A program made the translations under genes and the position numbers. Below the pieces are notes generated by a model. The model was not told the DNA's origin and did not search any database. It saw only the letters and a list, made by a program, of their open reading frames with translations. From assembly GCA_028284005.1 (NCBI GenBank), contig JANQSO010000005.1:62001-126000 (forward strand): a stretch of 64,000 bases of DNA. The letters run 5' to 3'. Source of the stretch: Flavobacteriaceae bacterium (GTDB lineage Bacteria > Bacteroidota > Bacteroidia > Flavobacteriales > Flavobacteriaceae). Positions within the stretch are counted from its first letter, which is position 1. Every line of letters starts with the position of its first letter. Shown in pieces: positions 28,094 to 38,356 of this stretch.

Positions 28094-30394
28094 CTATTTT
28101 TTAGGTTTCATCAGCTCCTTTTCCCGCTTTTCTTTTTGTTGGGCATCTACTACGGAAACCGCAGCCATATTTACGATTTCTTCAACACTGGCCCCAAGCT
28201 GAAGAATATGAACCGGTTTTCTCATTCCCAGCATTATTGGCCCAATAGACTCTACATTGTTAAGCTCCTTCAAAAGCTTGTAATTACTGTTTGCCGAATC
28301 CAGGTTAGGAAAAATTAATGCATTTACCTTTTTACCGGCTAATTTTGAGAAAGGAAAGTTATTCCGAAGCATTTTTGGATTAAGAGCAAAATCGGTTTGC
28401 ATCTCGCCATCCAGTATCATATCCGGGTTGGACTTGTGTAACAACTCTACCGCCTCTTTTACTTTTTTGGCATGAGGATCTTTAGAAGAGCCAAAGTTTG
28501 CGTAAGAGATCATTGCAATTACGGGTTTCAAACCAAACATTTTCATAGTGTAATTGGTCATTTGTGCAATCTTTGCCAATTCTTTTGCCGTGGGATCAAT
28601 ATTGATAGATGTATCCGAAATAAATATAGGGCCCCTCTTGGTAAGCATTAAGTTAGTGGTAGCAACTTTGCTTACTCCTTCAAACCTCCCAATAGTCTCT
28701 AATACCGGGCGAATCACGGAAGGGTACGAACGGGAGTACCCAGAGATCATGGTGTCTGCATCACCTTCATTTACCATCATAGCTGCAAAATAATTACGCT
28801 CACGCATTAATTTTCGAGCATCGTATAAAGTAACCCCGTTTCTTTTTCTATTCTTCCAGAATTTTTCGGCATACTTATTTAGTTCTTCGGTTTGTTCATC
28901 ACTCTTTGGGTCTATTATTTCTATATCTGCATCAAAATCGATTTGCTCCATAAGTTCAACAATGACCTCTTTTCTACCCAACAAAATTGGAAAACCTATT
29001 CCTTCTTCATGTATAATCTGGGCTGCTTTTAATACGTCCAGGTGATCTGCTTCTGCAAAAACAATTCTTTTAGGGTCCGTTTTTGCACGATTCATCAGGA
29101 ACCGAACAATCTTATTGTCACTTCCCATTCGCTCGTATAACTCATCTTCATAAAGTTCCCAGTCTGTAATTTTTTCAGTGGCAACACCACTTTCCATAGC
29201 AGCTTTGGCTACTGCGGGAGGAATCGAGGCGATCAACCTTGGGTCAAACGGCTTGGGGATTATGTAATCCCTTCCAAAGTTCAGTTTAGTTTCTCCATAA
29301 GCTATATTGACTTGTTCCGGCACAGGTTCTTTCGCAAGGTTTGCAAGTGCTTTTACAGCAGCCATTTTCATGGCTTCATTGATTTTAGTGGCACGTACAT
29401 CCAATGCTCCTCTAAATATGAAAGGAAATCCTAATACATTATTCACCTGATTGGGGTGGTCACTACGACCTGTGGCCATGATAATATCCTCCCTTGCTTT
29501 AACCGCTGTCTCATATTCAATTTCGGGATTTGGATTTGCCAACGCAAACACTATAGGGTCTGGCCGCATAGATTTAAGCATTTCCGGGCTTACAATATCT
29601 GCAATAGACAGGCCTACAAATACATCTGCATTTTGCATTGCTTCATCCAGTGTGTCTATTTTCCTGGAAGTGGCGAACTCTGCTTTTTCTTCGGAAAGAT
29701 TTTCACGGTCTTTTCGGATCACTCCCGTACTGTCTAGCATCACAATGTTTTCTGCTTTAGCACCAAATGATTTGTACAATCGGGTACATGATACCGCAGC
29801 TGCTCCAGCGCCACTTATTACTATGGAAACATCCCCTATTTTCTTTTTTGCGATTTCAAGTGCATTTAATAACGCTGCAGCCGAAATGATCGCTGTACCG
29901 TGTTGGTCGTCGTGCATCACGGGAATGTTCAATTCTTCTTTTAAACGCTTTTCAATTTCAAAAGCTTCAGGGGCCTTGATATCTTCAAGGTTAATCCCTC
30001 CAAATGTAGGAGCGATATTCTTTACGGTCTCTACAAATTCGTCTATATTTTCGGTATTAATTTCAATATCAAAAACATCAATATCTGCAAAAATCTTAAA
30101 AAGCAGCCCCTTTCCTTCCATCACCGGTTTAGATGCTTCCGGGCCAATATTTCCTAGCCCTAAAACAGCTGTTCCGTTAGATATTACAGCAACGAGATTT
30201 CCTTTGTTAGTATATTTATAAACATTATTACTGTTATTCTCAATTTCCAGGCATGGTTCTGCTACTCCCGGGGAATACGCTAACGAAAGATCTCTTTGTG
30301 TTGCATATTTTTTAGTAGGGACTACCTGTATTTTTCCGGGTTTGGGCTTTGCATGATATAATAAGGCCTCTCGACGTTTGCTCTCCTTGCTCAT
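28094..30394 (-). CDS. maeB: NADP-dependent malic enzyme with C-terminal phosphotransacetylase-like domain
   Basis: A 766-residue protein of MaeB type, making pyruvate, CO2 and NADPH from malate. The N-terminal malic domain (about 1-160) has L-A-Y-S-P-G-V-A-E-P-C and a V-M-H-D-D-Q-H-G-T-A metal/substrate site. The NAD(P)-binding domain (about 160-400) has V-I-S-G-A-G-A-A-A. From about 430 to 760 it is a phosphate acetyl/butyryltransferase-like domain (A-E-A-D-H-L-D-V-L-K-A-A; G-P-I-M-L-G-M-R-K-P-V-H). In studied MaeB enzymes that domain is regulatory and not catalytic. It is transcribed alone between queG and ruvA. Confidence 0.94.
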   Translation of the reverse strand: MSKESKRREALLYHAKPKPGKIQVVPTKKYATQRDLSLAYSPGVAEPCLEIENNSNNVYKYTNKGNLVAVISNGTAVLGLGNIGPEASKPVMEGKGLLFKIFADIDVFDIEINTENIDEFVETVKNIAPTFGGINLEDIKAPEAFEIEKRLKEELNIPVMHDDQHGTAIISAAALLNALEIAKKKIGDVSIVISGAGAAAVSCTRLYKSFGAKAENIVMLDSTGVIRKDRENLSEEKAEFATSRKIDTLDEAMQNADVFVGLSIADIVSPEMLKSMRPDPIVFALANPNPEIEYETAVKAREDIIMATGRSDHPNQVNNVLGFPFIFRGALDVRATKINEAMKMAAVKALANLAKEPVPEQVNIAYGETKLNFGRDYIIPKPFDPRLIASIPPAVAKAAMESGVATEKITDWELYEDELYERMGSDNKIVRFLMNRAKTDPKRIVFAEADHLDVLKAAQIIHEEGIGFPILLGRKEVIVELMEQIDFDADIEIIDPKSDEQTEELNKYAEKFWKNRKRNGVTLYDARKLMRERNYFAAMMVNEGDADTMISGYSRSYPSVIRPVLETIGRFEGVSKVATTNLMLTKRGPIFISDTSINIDPTAKELAKIAQMTNYTMKMFGLKPVIAMISYANFGSSKDPHAKKVKEAVELLHKSNPDMILDGEMQTDFALNPKMLRNNFPFSKLAGKKVNALIFPNLDSANSNYKLLKELNNVESIGPIMLGMRKPVHILQLGASVEEIVNMAAVSVVDAQQKEKREKELMKPKK

Positions 30395-30416
30395 AGATGG
30401 TATTTAATCGTAATTA

Positions 30417-30424
30417 CAAAGGTA
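30417..30424 (-). promoter_or_regulatory. -7 element upstream of maeB
   Basis: TACCTTTG on the minus strand fits TAnnTTTG exactly, 23 bases before the maeB ATG. A TTG at -33 is not evident. Confidence 0.38.
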
Positions 30425-30456
30425 AAAGTAAACCTGAAATGAAGAAATATTCCCCG

Positions 30457-31380
30457 TTAATCTTTCAGGAAGTTTATATTTCGTTTCAAGCCCGAGAACT
30501 TAGTGCGTTTTACCGCACTCTTTTTGAATAACTGCTGAAATACCTCTTCTGTAATTTCTTGCCAGTCTTTTTTGGTCATGGAAATTAATTGCGGATCCGG
30601 ATCAAACAAAGGTTCACTATGAGCTTTACTGAAACGGTTCCACGGACATACGTCCTGGCATACATCACATCCAAATATCCAATCGTCAAAATGCCCGTGT
30701 ACATTTGAAGGAATTTCTTTTTTTAGTTCGATAGTAAAGTAGGAGATACATTTGCTGCCATCTACAGTATAGGGTTCAATTATCGCCTTTGTTGGACAAG
30801 CATCTATACAAGCAGTACAAGCGCCGCAATGATCTGTCACCGGTGTATCATATACCAAATCGAGGTCGACGATCAATTCCGCTATAAAATAGAAAGAACC
30901 CACTTGTTTGGTCAATACATTAGTATGTTTTCCCATCCAGCCCAAACCGCTCTTTACAGCCCAGGTTTTATCCAATACCGGTGCTGAGTCTACAAATGCC
31001 CTGCCATGTACATCTCCAATTTCTTCGGAAATAAAATGCATTAATAGTTTTAATTTGTCTTTAATGACAAAATGGTAATCGGTTCCGTAGGCATATTTTG
31101 AAACCTTATAACTATTTTGGTCCTGAACCTGAGAAGGAAAGTAATTTAGCAATAAAGAAATTACACTTTTTGAACCGGGAACCAATTTTGTGGGGTCCAA
31201 ACGTTTATCGAAATGATTTTCCATATAACTCATTTCTCCATGCATATTTTCTTTCAGCCATTTTTCAAGGCGTGGTGCCTCGTCTGAAAGAAACTCAGCT
31301 TTACTAATGCCACATGACATGAAACCAAGTCGATTGGCTTCTTCTTTGATAAGGTCTGTATATTTTTGCTTTAAGTTCAA
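30457..31380 (-). CDS. queG: epoxyqueuosine reductase QueG
   Basis: A 307-residue cobalamin-dependent iron-sulfur enzyme catalysing the last step of queuosine synthesis in tRNA. It has [17 protein letters not shown] near residues 47-63, Y-G-x-D-Y-H near 97, and two [4Fe-4S] motifs: [12 protein letters not shown] and [11 protein letters not shown]. It is shorter than the E. coli form, lacking the C-terminal HEAT-like extension, as in many Bacteroidota. The start is a TTG at 31380 that overlaps the P450 stop (TTGA). The next methionine is inside the conserved N-terminus (residue 21), so TTG is preferred. Confidence 0.93.
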   Translation of the reverse strand: MNLKQKYTDLIKEEANRLGFMSCGISKAEFLSDEAPRLEKWLKENMHGEMSYMENHFDKRLDPTKLVPGSKSVISLLLNYFPSQVQDQNSYKVSKYAYGTDYHFVIKDKLKLLMHFISEEIGDVHGRAFVDSAPVLDKTWAVKSGLGWMGKHTNVLTKQVGSFYFIAELIVDLDLVYDTPVTDHCGACTACIDACPTKAIIEPYTVDGSKCISYFTIELKKEIPSNVHGHFDDWIFGCDVCQDVCPWNRFSKAHSEPLFDPDPQLISMTKKDWQEITEEVFQQLFKKSAVKRTKFSGLKRNINFLKD

Positions 31381-32729
31381 GCCTTTCTTTCTGAAAATAC
31401 CACTTCTACTCCAACCGGCTTCAACGTAATTAGCGGGTTTATTTTCACATCTGTCTGTGAGGTAGAAAGTGAATATTTTTTTACAAGATATGAAATTGCC
31501 AATACCATTTCATATATGGCAAAGCCAAGGCCAATACACATTCTGGGGCCTGCTCCAAAAGGATAGTACACTCCTGCCTTTTCCTTTTTGTTCTCACCTA
31601 CAAATCGTTCGGGGTTAAAGACCTCAGGGTTTTTCCAATAATCGGGATGACGATGTAATTCATAAAATGAGACCCCTACCAGGGTATTTTTTCGAATATG
31701 GAAACCTTTAATGGTATCGTCTTCCAGGTTTTCACGGTCGGTGATCCACGCCGGCGGATACAGCCGCATAGATTCGTCTATCACTGCTTTGGTATATTCT
31801 AACTTTGCAATTTGCTCAATGGGATCATTAGTTTCAGCAGATACCCGGTTCACTTCTTCAAATACCTTTTGCTGAATTTCAGGATGTTTCGCTAATAGAA
31901 AGGTAGTAAATGTTAAAGCATTCGCTGTTGTTTCATGTCCAGCTACAAACAAAATGGAGATTTCATCGATGAGTTGCCTTATACTCATGGGTTCCCCTGT
32001 ATCTTCGTATCTGGTAGCCAATAACATGTCCAGCAGGTCGTCATGCTGTACTGTGGAATTTTTCCGTTCTTCAATAATACTATTGATAATAGTACGGGTT
32101 TCTTCGGCTAATTTCTTATGCTTTGCTATTTGCCCGCTCAATTTAAACCACCAGGCCTTATGTGGCAATCGAACTTCTTTAACCAGAAAGACCTGTATTT
32201 GCTGAATGATTTCCTGAAGTCGTTGCAGTATTTCTTCAGAAACAGAAATATTGAACAATGATGTTGCCACTACTTTAAAAGCCAGTTCATTCATTAAAGG
32301 AAATGCTAATGTTTTTTCTTCTAGAGGAACTTTTTGTAATTCTGTTTCAATGGTTTGCTGCATTAGCCCAATTAATTGATGCATTTTTTGTTTGTGAAAA
32401 GCAGGTTGAATAAGTCTACGCTGTTGCAACCAATAATCGCCATTTATGGTAAGCAGCCCATGTCCCAAATATTTAGAAAGAAATTTCGTCTGTATAGACG
32501 ACTTATAATAGTTTTTATGGTTTTTTTGAAGTATATATTGCACCACCTCTTTATCACGGGAAAGTAATAAATACTTTTTACGCCCTAATCTTACTGAAAA
32601 GGTATCGCCATAGCTTTCAAAAAAAGCTTTGTGAAAAGGCAACGGATTTTTTCGAATGGCCTCTGCATTCAAAAAGAATTTAATGATGGGTAATTTTGGA
32701 GGGTAATTATATTTTTTTGAAGTAGGCAT
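31377..32729 (-). CDS. cytochrome P450
   Basis: A 450-residue soluble P450, closest in style to bacterial CYP102/CYP4-like class enzymes. Visible motifs: the I-helix A-G-H-E-T-T-A (about residue 268), the K-helix E-x-x-R (E-S-M-R near 315), the P-E-R-F segment (about 368) and the heme loop [10 protein letters not shown] with the thiolate ligand C398. No fused reductase domain is present, so electrons must come from separate ferredoxin/reductase partners, none of which is nearby. The gene lies between ruvB (10 bases away) and queG (overlapping). The substrate is unknown; fatty acids or alkanes are common for this group. Confidence 0.93.
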   Translation of the reverse strand: MPTSKKYNYPPKLPIIKFFLNAEAIRKNPLPFHKAFFESYGDTFSVRLGRKKYLLLSRDKEVVQYILQKNHKNYYKSSIQTKFLSKYLGHGLLTINGDYWLQQRRLIQPAFHKQKMHQLIGLMQQTIETELQKVPLEEKTLAFPLMNELAFKVVATSLFNISVSEEILQRLQEIIQQIQVFLVKEVRLPHKAWWFKLSGQIAKHKKLAEETRTIINSIIEERKNSTVQHDDLLDMLLATRYEDTGEPMSIRQLIDEISILFVAGHETTANALTFTTFLLAKHPEIQQKVFEEVNRVSAETNDPIEQIAKLEYTKAVIDESMRLYPPAWITDRENLEDDTIKGFHIRKNTLVGVSFYELHRHPDYWKNPEVFNPERFVGENKKEKAGVYYPFGAGPRMCIGLGFAIYEMVLAISYLVKKYSLSTSQTDVKINPLITLKPVGVEVVFSERKA

Positions 32730-32739
32730 ATCTATATTT

Positions 32740-33762
32740 TTAAAACAGCCCGCCTTGAGTACCGCCTTTTAATTTGCCTAAGTGTTTATAGGCCGCTTCG
32801 GTAACTTCACGACCACGAGGGGTTCGCATGATAAACCCTTGCTGAATTAGAAACGGTTCGTATACCTCTTCGATAGTTTCACTGCTTTCGGAAACAGCAG
32901 TTGCCAAAGTAGTAATTCCTACTGGGCCTCCTTTAAACTTATCGATAATGGTTGTAAGTATCTTATTGTCCATTTCATCCAGGCCATGCGCATCTACATG
33001 TAACGCTTCCAAACCAAATTTTGCAATTTTAATATCTATATTACCATCTCCTTTTATTTGAGCAAAATCTCGAACGCGACGTAATAATGCATTTGCGATA
33101 CGAGGTGTTCCACGGCTGCGTCCTGCAATTTCAATTGCTGCTTCCATAGTAATGGGAACCTTTAAAATTCCTGCACTGCGTTGGACGATCGTAGTAAGCA
33201 ATTCGGTTGAGTAATATTGTAATCGAGAAGATATTCCAAAACGTGCCCGCATGGGAGCTGTTAGTAATCCCGAACGTGTAGTTGCTCCAACTAAAGTAAA
33301 AGGAGCCAGGTTAATTTGTACAGAGCGGGCATTAGGCCCAGATTCTATCATAATATCAATTTTGTAATCCTCCATCGCAGAGTAGAGATACTCTTCAACG
33401 ATTGGGCTCAAACGATGGATCTCATCAATAAATAATACGTCCCGTTCATCAAGGTTGGTAAGTAATCCTGCTAAATCACCCGGTTTATCCAATACAGGCC
33501 CGGAAGTGACCTTAATTCCAACTTCCAGTTCATTCGCCAGGATATGCGCAAGAGTGGTTTTTCCCAGACCGGGCGGGCCATGAAATAATGTATGGTCCAA
33601 AGCCTCATCGCGAAGGTTTGCCGCCTGAACAAAAATCTGTAAATTTTCCAGTGCCTGATCCTGCCCTGTAAAATCATTGAAGGAAAGCGGGCGTAATTTT
33701 TTTTCAATTTCAAGTTCTTGAGGAGATAGCTCTTCTCCGGTAGGATCCAGGTGTTCGTTCAT
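32740..33762 (-). CDS. ruvB: Holliday junction branch migration ATPase RuvB
   Basis: A 340-residue AAA+ motor. It has the conserved [12 protein letters not shown] start (about 27-38), Walker [10 protein letters not shown] (about 65-73), Walker [10 protein letters not shown], sensor 1 [10 protein letters not shown] and the arginine-rich [10 protein letters not shown], then the winged-helix domain ending with T-P-R-G-R. It drives branch migration with RuvA. It is the first gene of an operon with P450 and queG. Confidence 0.97.
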   Translation of the reverse strand: MNEHLDPTGEELSPQELEIEKKLRPLSFNDFTGQDQALENLQIFVQAANLRDEALDHTLFHGPPGLGKTTLAHILANELEVGIKVTSGPVLDKPGDLAGLLTNLDERDVLFIDEIHRLSPIVEEYLYSAMEDYKIDIMIESGPNARSVQINLAPFTLVGATTRSGLLTAPMRARFGISSRLQYYSTELLTTIVQRSAGILKVPITMEAAIEIAGRSRGTPRIANALLRRVRDFAQIKGDGNIDIKIAKFGLEALHVDAHGLDEMDNKILTTIIDKFKGGPVGITTLATAVSESSETIEEVYEPFLIQQGFIMRTPRGREVTEAAYKHLGKLKGGTQGGLF

Positions 33763-33766
33763 AACA

Positions 33767-33774
33767 CAAATATA
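33767..33774 (-). promoter_or_regulatory. -7 element upstream of ruvB
   Basis: TATATTTG on the minus strand fits TAnnTTTG exactly. A TTG lies 23 bases further upstream (33800-33798), at the long end of the accepted spacing. The element is only 4 bases from the ATG, so the message would have almost no leader. Confidence 0.35.
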
Positions 33775-33801
33775 CGAAGTGAAAGCTTATCATAATACAA
33801 A

Positions 33802-33831
33802 AAACCGTCATCAGAAATCTGATGACGGTTT
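33802..33831 (-). terminator. intrinsic terminator of the MATE gene
   Basis: An inverted repeat of 12-14 bp (33802-33815 with 33818-33831, tight AA loop, probably opening to GAAATC). It is followed on the minus strand by a run of T (33804-33798). It lies about 118 bases past the MATE stop and before ruvB. Confidence 0.78.
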
Positions 33832-33948
33832 AATATACCAGTATTCTCCCCGAGTACTGATATTCCTTTAACCTTATTCAAATTTAAATTAGTACTATAA
33901 CAATTGCAATACGTGAAATTACGTATTCTGAAATCTTTGAAGAGGTCC

Positions 33949-35343
33949 TTAGACTTTCACTCGTTTCCAGTTTCCCCGCTTAAACCAAACTATTCCTATA
34001 ACTGCTATCAATACTTCAGCAAAGGTTATGGCCATTAATACTCCTGCAGCTCCAAAATCCAAAAGTATTGCTGTTAAATAAGCGAAAGGTAGTTGGAAAA
34101 GCCAGAAACAAAAGAAGTTTATCACAGTGGGAGTTTTAGTGTCACCAGCTCCATTAAACGATTGAATAATCACCATACCATAGGCGTAAAAAATATAGCC
34201 GGCTGCTATCACCCGAAGACTTAAAGCTCCAAATGTAATTATAGCTGCATCTTCGGTAAATATTTTAATGATAGTCTCAGCAAAGAGCAGATAAAAAACA
34301 GAGACTATCCCCATAAAAATTGCATTATACTTACCGGTTCTCCAAACCGACAATTCAGCCCTATCCGGTTTTTTTGCTCCCAGGTTTTGACCCACCAAAG
34401 TAGCCGCAGCATTACTCATTCCCCATGATGGCATTAGCGTAAACATAAGTACCCGAATTGCAATAGTGTATCCGGCCAATGCTTCACTTCCAAATTCGGC
34501 CATGATCCGCATCAAAAAGACCCAGCTTGATGTTCCTATGATGAATTGCCCTATTCCTCCCAGGGAAACCTTTATAAGATTAAACATCATTCCGGCTTTA
34601 AGCACAAATTCCTTCCACCCAATTTTGATCCTGCTCCATCCATATATTAAAATAAGAAGCTGTATCACAACTCCAGTTCCTCTACCAATAGTGGTTGCAA
34701 TGGCTGCACCTTTAACTCCAAATGCCGGTATAGGGCCCCATCCAAAAATAAACAAAGGGTCTAAAATTATATTCAGGAAATTAGAAATAATCAATACTCT
34801 CATCGCTACGGAAGCGTCTCCCGCTCCCCTGAAAGCAGCATTGATAATAAAAAGTAACATGATCGTAACGTTACCTCCTAACAAGATCTGTGTGTATCCA
34901 TAGCCTTCGGCAACAAGCTCAGGGCTTCCTCCCATAAGTGTTAGGAGTTCTTTAGGGAAAAGAATCCCCAGTGTACCAATAATAGCGGCCAAAAGCACAC
35001 CCAGAAAGATGGATTGTACCGTTGTTTGAGATGCTTTCTCCGTATCTCCCTCTCCTACACGCCGGGCTACAATAGCAGTGACTCCCATACTTAGTCCAAT
35101 AGCAATTGCATACACTAAGGTGAGCACAGATTCTGTTAATCCAACCGTAGCAATTGCATTGGCTCCAAGGCTAGAAACAAAATAGGCATCCACTAAAAAA
35201 AAGATGGATTCCATCATCATTTCAAGTATCATGGGTATTGACAACATAAAGACCGCCTTACGGATACTTCCCGAAGTAAAATCCTGTTGTTTTCCCGCAA
35301 CTGCAGACCTAAAATGAATAAATATTTTTTTTATGGTATCCAT
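33949..35343 (-). CDS. MATE family multidrug/cation exporter
   Basis: A 464-residue, 12-helix transporter made of two pseudo-repeats. N-terminal half: S-I-P-M-I-L-E-M-M-M-E-S-I-F-F-L-V-D, with F-L-V-D-A-Y-F-V. Second half: G-x-G-Q-F-I-I-G-T-S-S-W. A typical V-G-Q-N-L-G-A-K-K-P-D-R-A loop is near residue 320. MATE pumps extrude cationic compounds using Na+ or H+ gradients. The ATG at 35343 is preferred to a GTG one codon earlier. The gene is monocistronic, lying between two terminators. Confidence 0.92.
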   Translation of the reverse strand: MDTIKKIFIHFRSAVAGKQQDFTSGSIRKAVFMLSIPMILEMMMESIFFLVDAYFVSSLGANAIATVGLTESVLTLVYAIAIGLSMGVTAIVARRVGEGDTEKASQTTVQSIFLGVLLAAIIGTLGILFPKELLTLMGGSPELVAEGYGYTQILLGGNVTIMLLFIINAAFRGAGDASVAMRVLIISNFLNIILDPLFIFGWGPIPAFGVKGAAIATTIGRGTGVVIQLLILIYGWSRIKIGWKEFVLKAGMMFNLIKVSLGGIGQFIIGTSSWVFLMRIMAEFGSEALAGYTIAIRVLMFTLMPSWGMSNAAATLVGQNLGAKKPDRAELSVWRTGKYNAIFMGIVSVFYLLFAETIIKIFTEDAAIITFGALSLRVIAAGYIFYAYGMVIIQSFNGAGDTKTPTVINFFCFWLFQLPFAYLTAILLDFGAAGVLMAITFAEVLIAVIGIVWFKRGNWKRVKV

Positions 35344-35375
35344 CACAAAAAATTAAGATGATAAAAGTAAAACAA

Positions 35376-35403
35376 AAAACCCTTCCATTTCTGAAAGGGT
35401 TTT
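35376..35403 (-). terminator. intrinsic terminator of the act-cox operon
   Basis: A 9-bp inverted repeat (35376-35384 with 35395-35403, 10-nt loop) is preceded on the plus strand by an A run, so the minus-strand RNA ends in U. It is 23 bases past the coxA stop. Confidence 0.82.
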
Positions 35404-35425
35404 CTAAAATATCATTATTTACAAG

Positions 35426-37252
35426 TTAATGGTTCATTTCTTCTTCATTTTCCTGTAAAGGTATATGTTGTGGTGCGTAATCCTGTCCCGGGATCACATA
35501 ATCACTTTCATCTTTGTTCAACTTACTGTAATCATATGCCCAACGGTGTACATGTGGTATAGGCCCATCCCAGTTTCCATGAATGTGTTTTACTTCTGCA
35601 GTCCATTCCAATGTAGTAGATTTCCAGGGATTCTTAGGGCCTTTCTTTCCATAAAATATTGAATGGATAAAGTTGTACAGGAATACCAATTGAGCAGCTG
35701 CAGTGATGATAGCAAAAATAGTAATTACTACGTTGACATCTGTCAGGTCATCAAAATACGGGAAGCTTGTATTTGTGTAATAACGTCTTGGAAGACCTGC
35801 CATACCTATAAAGTGCATTGGAAAGAATACTCCATACGCCCCAATAGCAGTTATCCAAAAGTGTACATATCCAAGATTTTTGTTCATCATTCTGCTTTCG
35901 AACATCTTCGGGAACCAGTGGTATACCCCGGCAAATAATCCATATAATGCCGAAATACCCATTACAAGGTGGAAGTGAGCTACCACAAAGTAAGTATCAT
36001 GAACATTAATATCCAGTGCACTATCTCCCAGTATAATCCCTGTGAGTCCCCCGGAAATAAAAGTTGACACAAATCCTATAGAAAACAACATTGCTGTATT
36101 CATTTGAAGATTTCCTCTCCACAATGTTGTAATCCAGTTAAATGCCTTAACCGCAGACGGAATTGCGATCAATAATGTTGTAAATGTGAATACGGAGCCC
36201 AAAAATGGGTTCATCCCTGTCACAAACATATGGTGCCCCCATACTATTGTTGAAAGAAATGCAATTGCCAAAATAGATGCTATCATTGCACGATACCCAA
36301 AAATAGGTTTTCGTGAATTAGTGGCCATAATTTCAGAAACAAGGCCCATTGCGGGAAGAATAACTATGTATACTTCCGGGTGACCTAAGAACCAAAATAA
36401 GTGTTCAAACAATACGGGTGAACCTCCCTGATTATGCAATACTTCTCCTGCAATATATATATCTGACAAGAAAAAAGAAGTTCCAAAACTTCTATCCATG
36501 ATCAGCATTAAGGCAGCAGAAAGTAAGACAGGGAACGATACAACTCCAATAATTGCTGTTACAAAAAATGCCCAAATAGTTAGCGGAAGGCGTGTCATTG
36601 ACATCCCTTTTGTACGTAAATTAAGTACGGTTACTATATAGTTTAATGCTCCTAATAGGGAAGAAGCAATAAAGATAGCCATAGAAACAAGCCATAGGGT
36701 CATCCCTGCTCCGGAACCTGGAATTGCCTGTGGTAAAGCACTTAAGGGCGGATAGATGGTCCATCCAGCAGAAGCAGGTCCTGCTTCAACAAATAGTGAT
36801 AGAACCATAAACAAACTAGATAGAAAGAACAACCAGTATGAGATCATATTAAGAAATCCGGATGCCATATCCCGTGCTCCAATTTGTAAAGGAATCAACA
36901 GGTTACTAAACGTACCACTTAAACCGGCTGTCAAAACAAAAAATACCATTATAGTACCGTGAATGGTTACTAACGCCAAATACATATTAGGATCCATGAC
37001 ACCACCTTCACCCCATTTTCCTAAGAATACTTCATAAATGGTGAATTCTTTATCAGGCCAGGCCAATTGCAATCTAAATAAAAGAGACATAGCAATACCT
37101 ATAACTCCCATAAACAAACCTGTGATCAGGTATTGTTTAGAAATCATCTTGTGATCCTGACTAAAGATATATTTAGTAATAAATGTCTCTTTATGATGAT
37201 GCCCGTGATCGTCGTGGTGATCTTCTGCGTGATTCTGTACTTGTGCTGACAT
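35426..37252 (-). CDS. coxA: cytochrome c oxidase subunit I
   Basis: A 608-residue heme-copper oxidase catalytic subunit. The CuB/Tyr motif G-H-P-E-V-Y (about 290) indicates a type A oxidase with cross-linked His-Tyr and the glutamate of the D-channel. W-G-H-H-M-F supplies two CuB histidines, and H-F-H-L-V-M-G supplies the heme a3 and heme a histidines. The N-terminus is His/Asp-rich (residues 8-22), a possible metal-binding tail. It is last in the operon actABCDEF-coxB-coxA, so oxidase and its quinol:cytochrome c supplier are co-expressed. Confidence 0.97.
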   Translation of the reverse strand: MSAQVQNHAEDHHDDHGHHHKETFITKYIFSQDHKMISKQYLITGLFMGVIGIAMSLLFRLQLAWPDKEFTIYEVFLGKWGEGGVMDPNMYLALVTIHGTIMVFFVLTAGLSGTFSNLLIPLQIGARDMASGFLNMISYWLFFLSSLFMVLSLFVEAGPASAGWTIYPPLSALPQAIPGSGAGMTLWLVSMAIFIASSLLGALNYIVTVLNLRTKGMSMTRLPLTIWAFFVTAIIGVVSFPVLLSAALMLIMDRSFGTSFFLSDIYIAGEVLHNQGGSPVLFEHLFWFLGHPEVYIVILPAMGLVSEIMATNSRKPIFGYRAMIASILAIAFLSTIVWGHHMFVTGMNPFLGSVFTFTTLLIAIPSAVKAFNWITTLWRGNLQMNTAMLFSIGFVSTFISGGLTGIILGDSALDINVHDTYFVVAHFHLVMGISALYGLFAGVYHWFPKMFESRMMNKNLGYVHFWITAIGAYGVFFPMHFIGMAGLPRRYYTNTSFPYFDDLTDVNVVITIFAIITAAAQLVFLYNFIHSIFYGKKGPKNPWKSTTLEWTAEVKHIHGNWDGPIPHVHRWAYDYSKLNKDESDYVIPGQDYAPQHIPLQENEEEMNH

Positions 37253-37273
37253 ATCTTTTTTAAGCTATTTTAT

Positions 37274-38332
37274 TTATTGTAGCGTTTCAGTTAAGGTAGC
37301 TTGTTGGGCTAACCAGGCTTCAAATTCTTCTTGAGATTCAACTATAATCTTCATCTGCATATTGTAGTGGTTACTTCCACAAATTTTATTACAAAGTAGC
37401 AGGTAGTCAAATTCATAAGGTTCCAGTGCTTCTTCACCTTTTGCTGTTAAAGCGATACTATTTTCTCTTCGTATATCATTAATCTTCTTAACCTTATCTA
37501 CTATTTCATCCTTCAGCCGCATTTCCTGAGTTGTAATGGTTGGAGTAAAGGCAAATTGAGTGATCATTCCAGGAACGCAGTTCATCTGTGCGCGGAAGTG
37601 AGGCATGTATGCCGAATGCAATACATCCTGAGATCGCATCTTGAACAATACCTTCCGGCCTACAGGTAAATGTAATTCGTTTACAATGATATCATCTTTC
37701 GCATTTGGATCTGAAGCATCAACACCTAATTGATTTACTCCTTCAATTAAACGAACATTTGCTTCTCCCAAGGTATTATCATTTCCACCGTAACGAGCTC
37801 TCCAATCAAATTGATATGCATATAATTCTACCACCAGCGGATCATCTTCGGTATCTACATTCATTATATCCGTCCATGTAAATAAACCGTAAATAATAAG
37901 TCCGGCCAATACTATTACCGGAATAATGGTCCAAATAAATTCAAGTCTGTCGTTATCTGCATAGAAAACAGCTTTCTTATTTTTTTCTCCTTTGTATTTA
38001 AATGCAAAATAATGTAACAACCATTGTGTAATGATCCCAACAAAAAATATGATGATCATTGAGACAAGCATAAGGTTATCTATACCTACTCCATGTTCTG
38101 AGGCTGCTTCGGGCAATAGTACATCAAACCATTTCCAAAAGCATATTATAAGAATTACGTAGATAAATAATACAAACCCCAACATTAACCACCCGTTAAT
38201 GTTATTGTCTTTATCCGTAGCTATTTCTGAAGTGTTGGTCTGTTTGGTTTTAGACATTTCAAATATCTTACCCATTTGCCAAACGGCGACTCCAAAAAGA
38301 ATGATTACTAATACAACTAAAAATGCGGTCAT
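37274..38332 (-). CDS. coxB: cytochrome c oxidase subunit II
   Basis: A 352-residue subunit II. The CuA site is complete: C314-x3-C318 with H322 and M325 (C-N-K-I-C-G-S-N-H-Y-N-M), and the first histidine in V-L-H-S-A-Y-M-P. Four hydrophobic segments are seen near the N-terminus (about 3-22, 47-70, 85-108, 130-155), two more than the usual subunit II. There is no C-terminal cytochrome c domain, so electrons must come from the ActA/ActE hemes or a separate cytochrome. It lies 24 bases downstream of actF and 21 bases upstream of coxA. Confidence 0.95.
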   Translation of the reverse strand: MTAFLVVLVIILFGVAVWQMGKIFEMSKTKQTNTSEIATDKDNNINGWLMLGFVLFIYVILIICFWKWFDVLLPEAASEHGVGIDNLMLVSMIIIFFVGIITQWLLHYFAFKYKGEKNKKAVFYADNDRLEFIWTIIPVIVLAGLIIYGLFTWTDIMNVDTEDDPLVVELYAYQFDWRARYGGNDNTLGEANVRLIEGVNQLGVDASDPNAKDDIIVNELHLPVGRKVLFKMRSQDVLHSAYMPHFRAQMNCVPGMITQFAFTPTITTQEMRLKDEIVDKVKKINDIRRENSIALTAKGEEALEPYEFDYLLLCNKICGSNHYNMQMKIIVESQEEFEAWLAQQATLTETLQ

Positions 38333-38356
38333 CGTTATCTGTCTCTAACTAATTAA

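Noticed and set aside
29451..30221. 256-codon open frame on the plus strand
   Set aside because: It is antisense to the conserved malic enzyme domain of maeB, has a Ser/Ile-rich composition typical of a shadow frame, and has no promoter.
34466..34903. 145-codon plus-strand frame opposite the MATE gene
   Set aside because: Pro/Ile-rich complement of membrane helices; no signal or family likeness.
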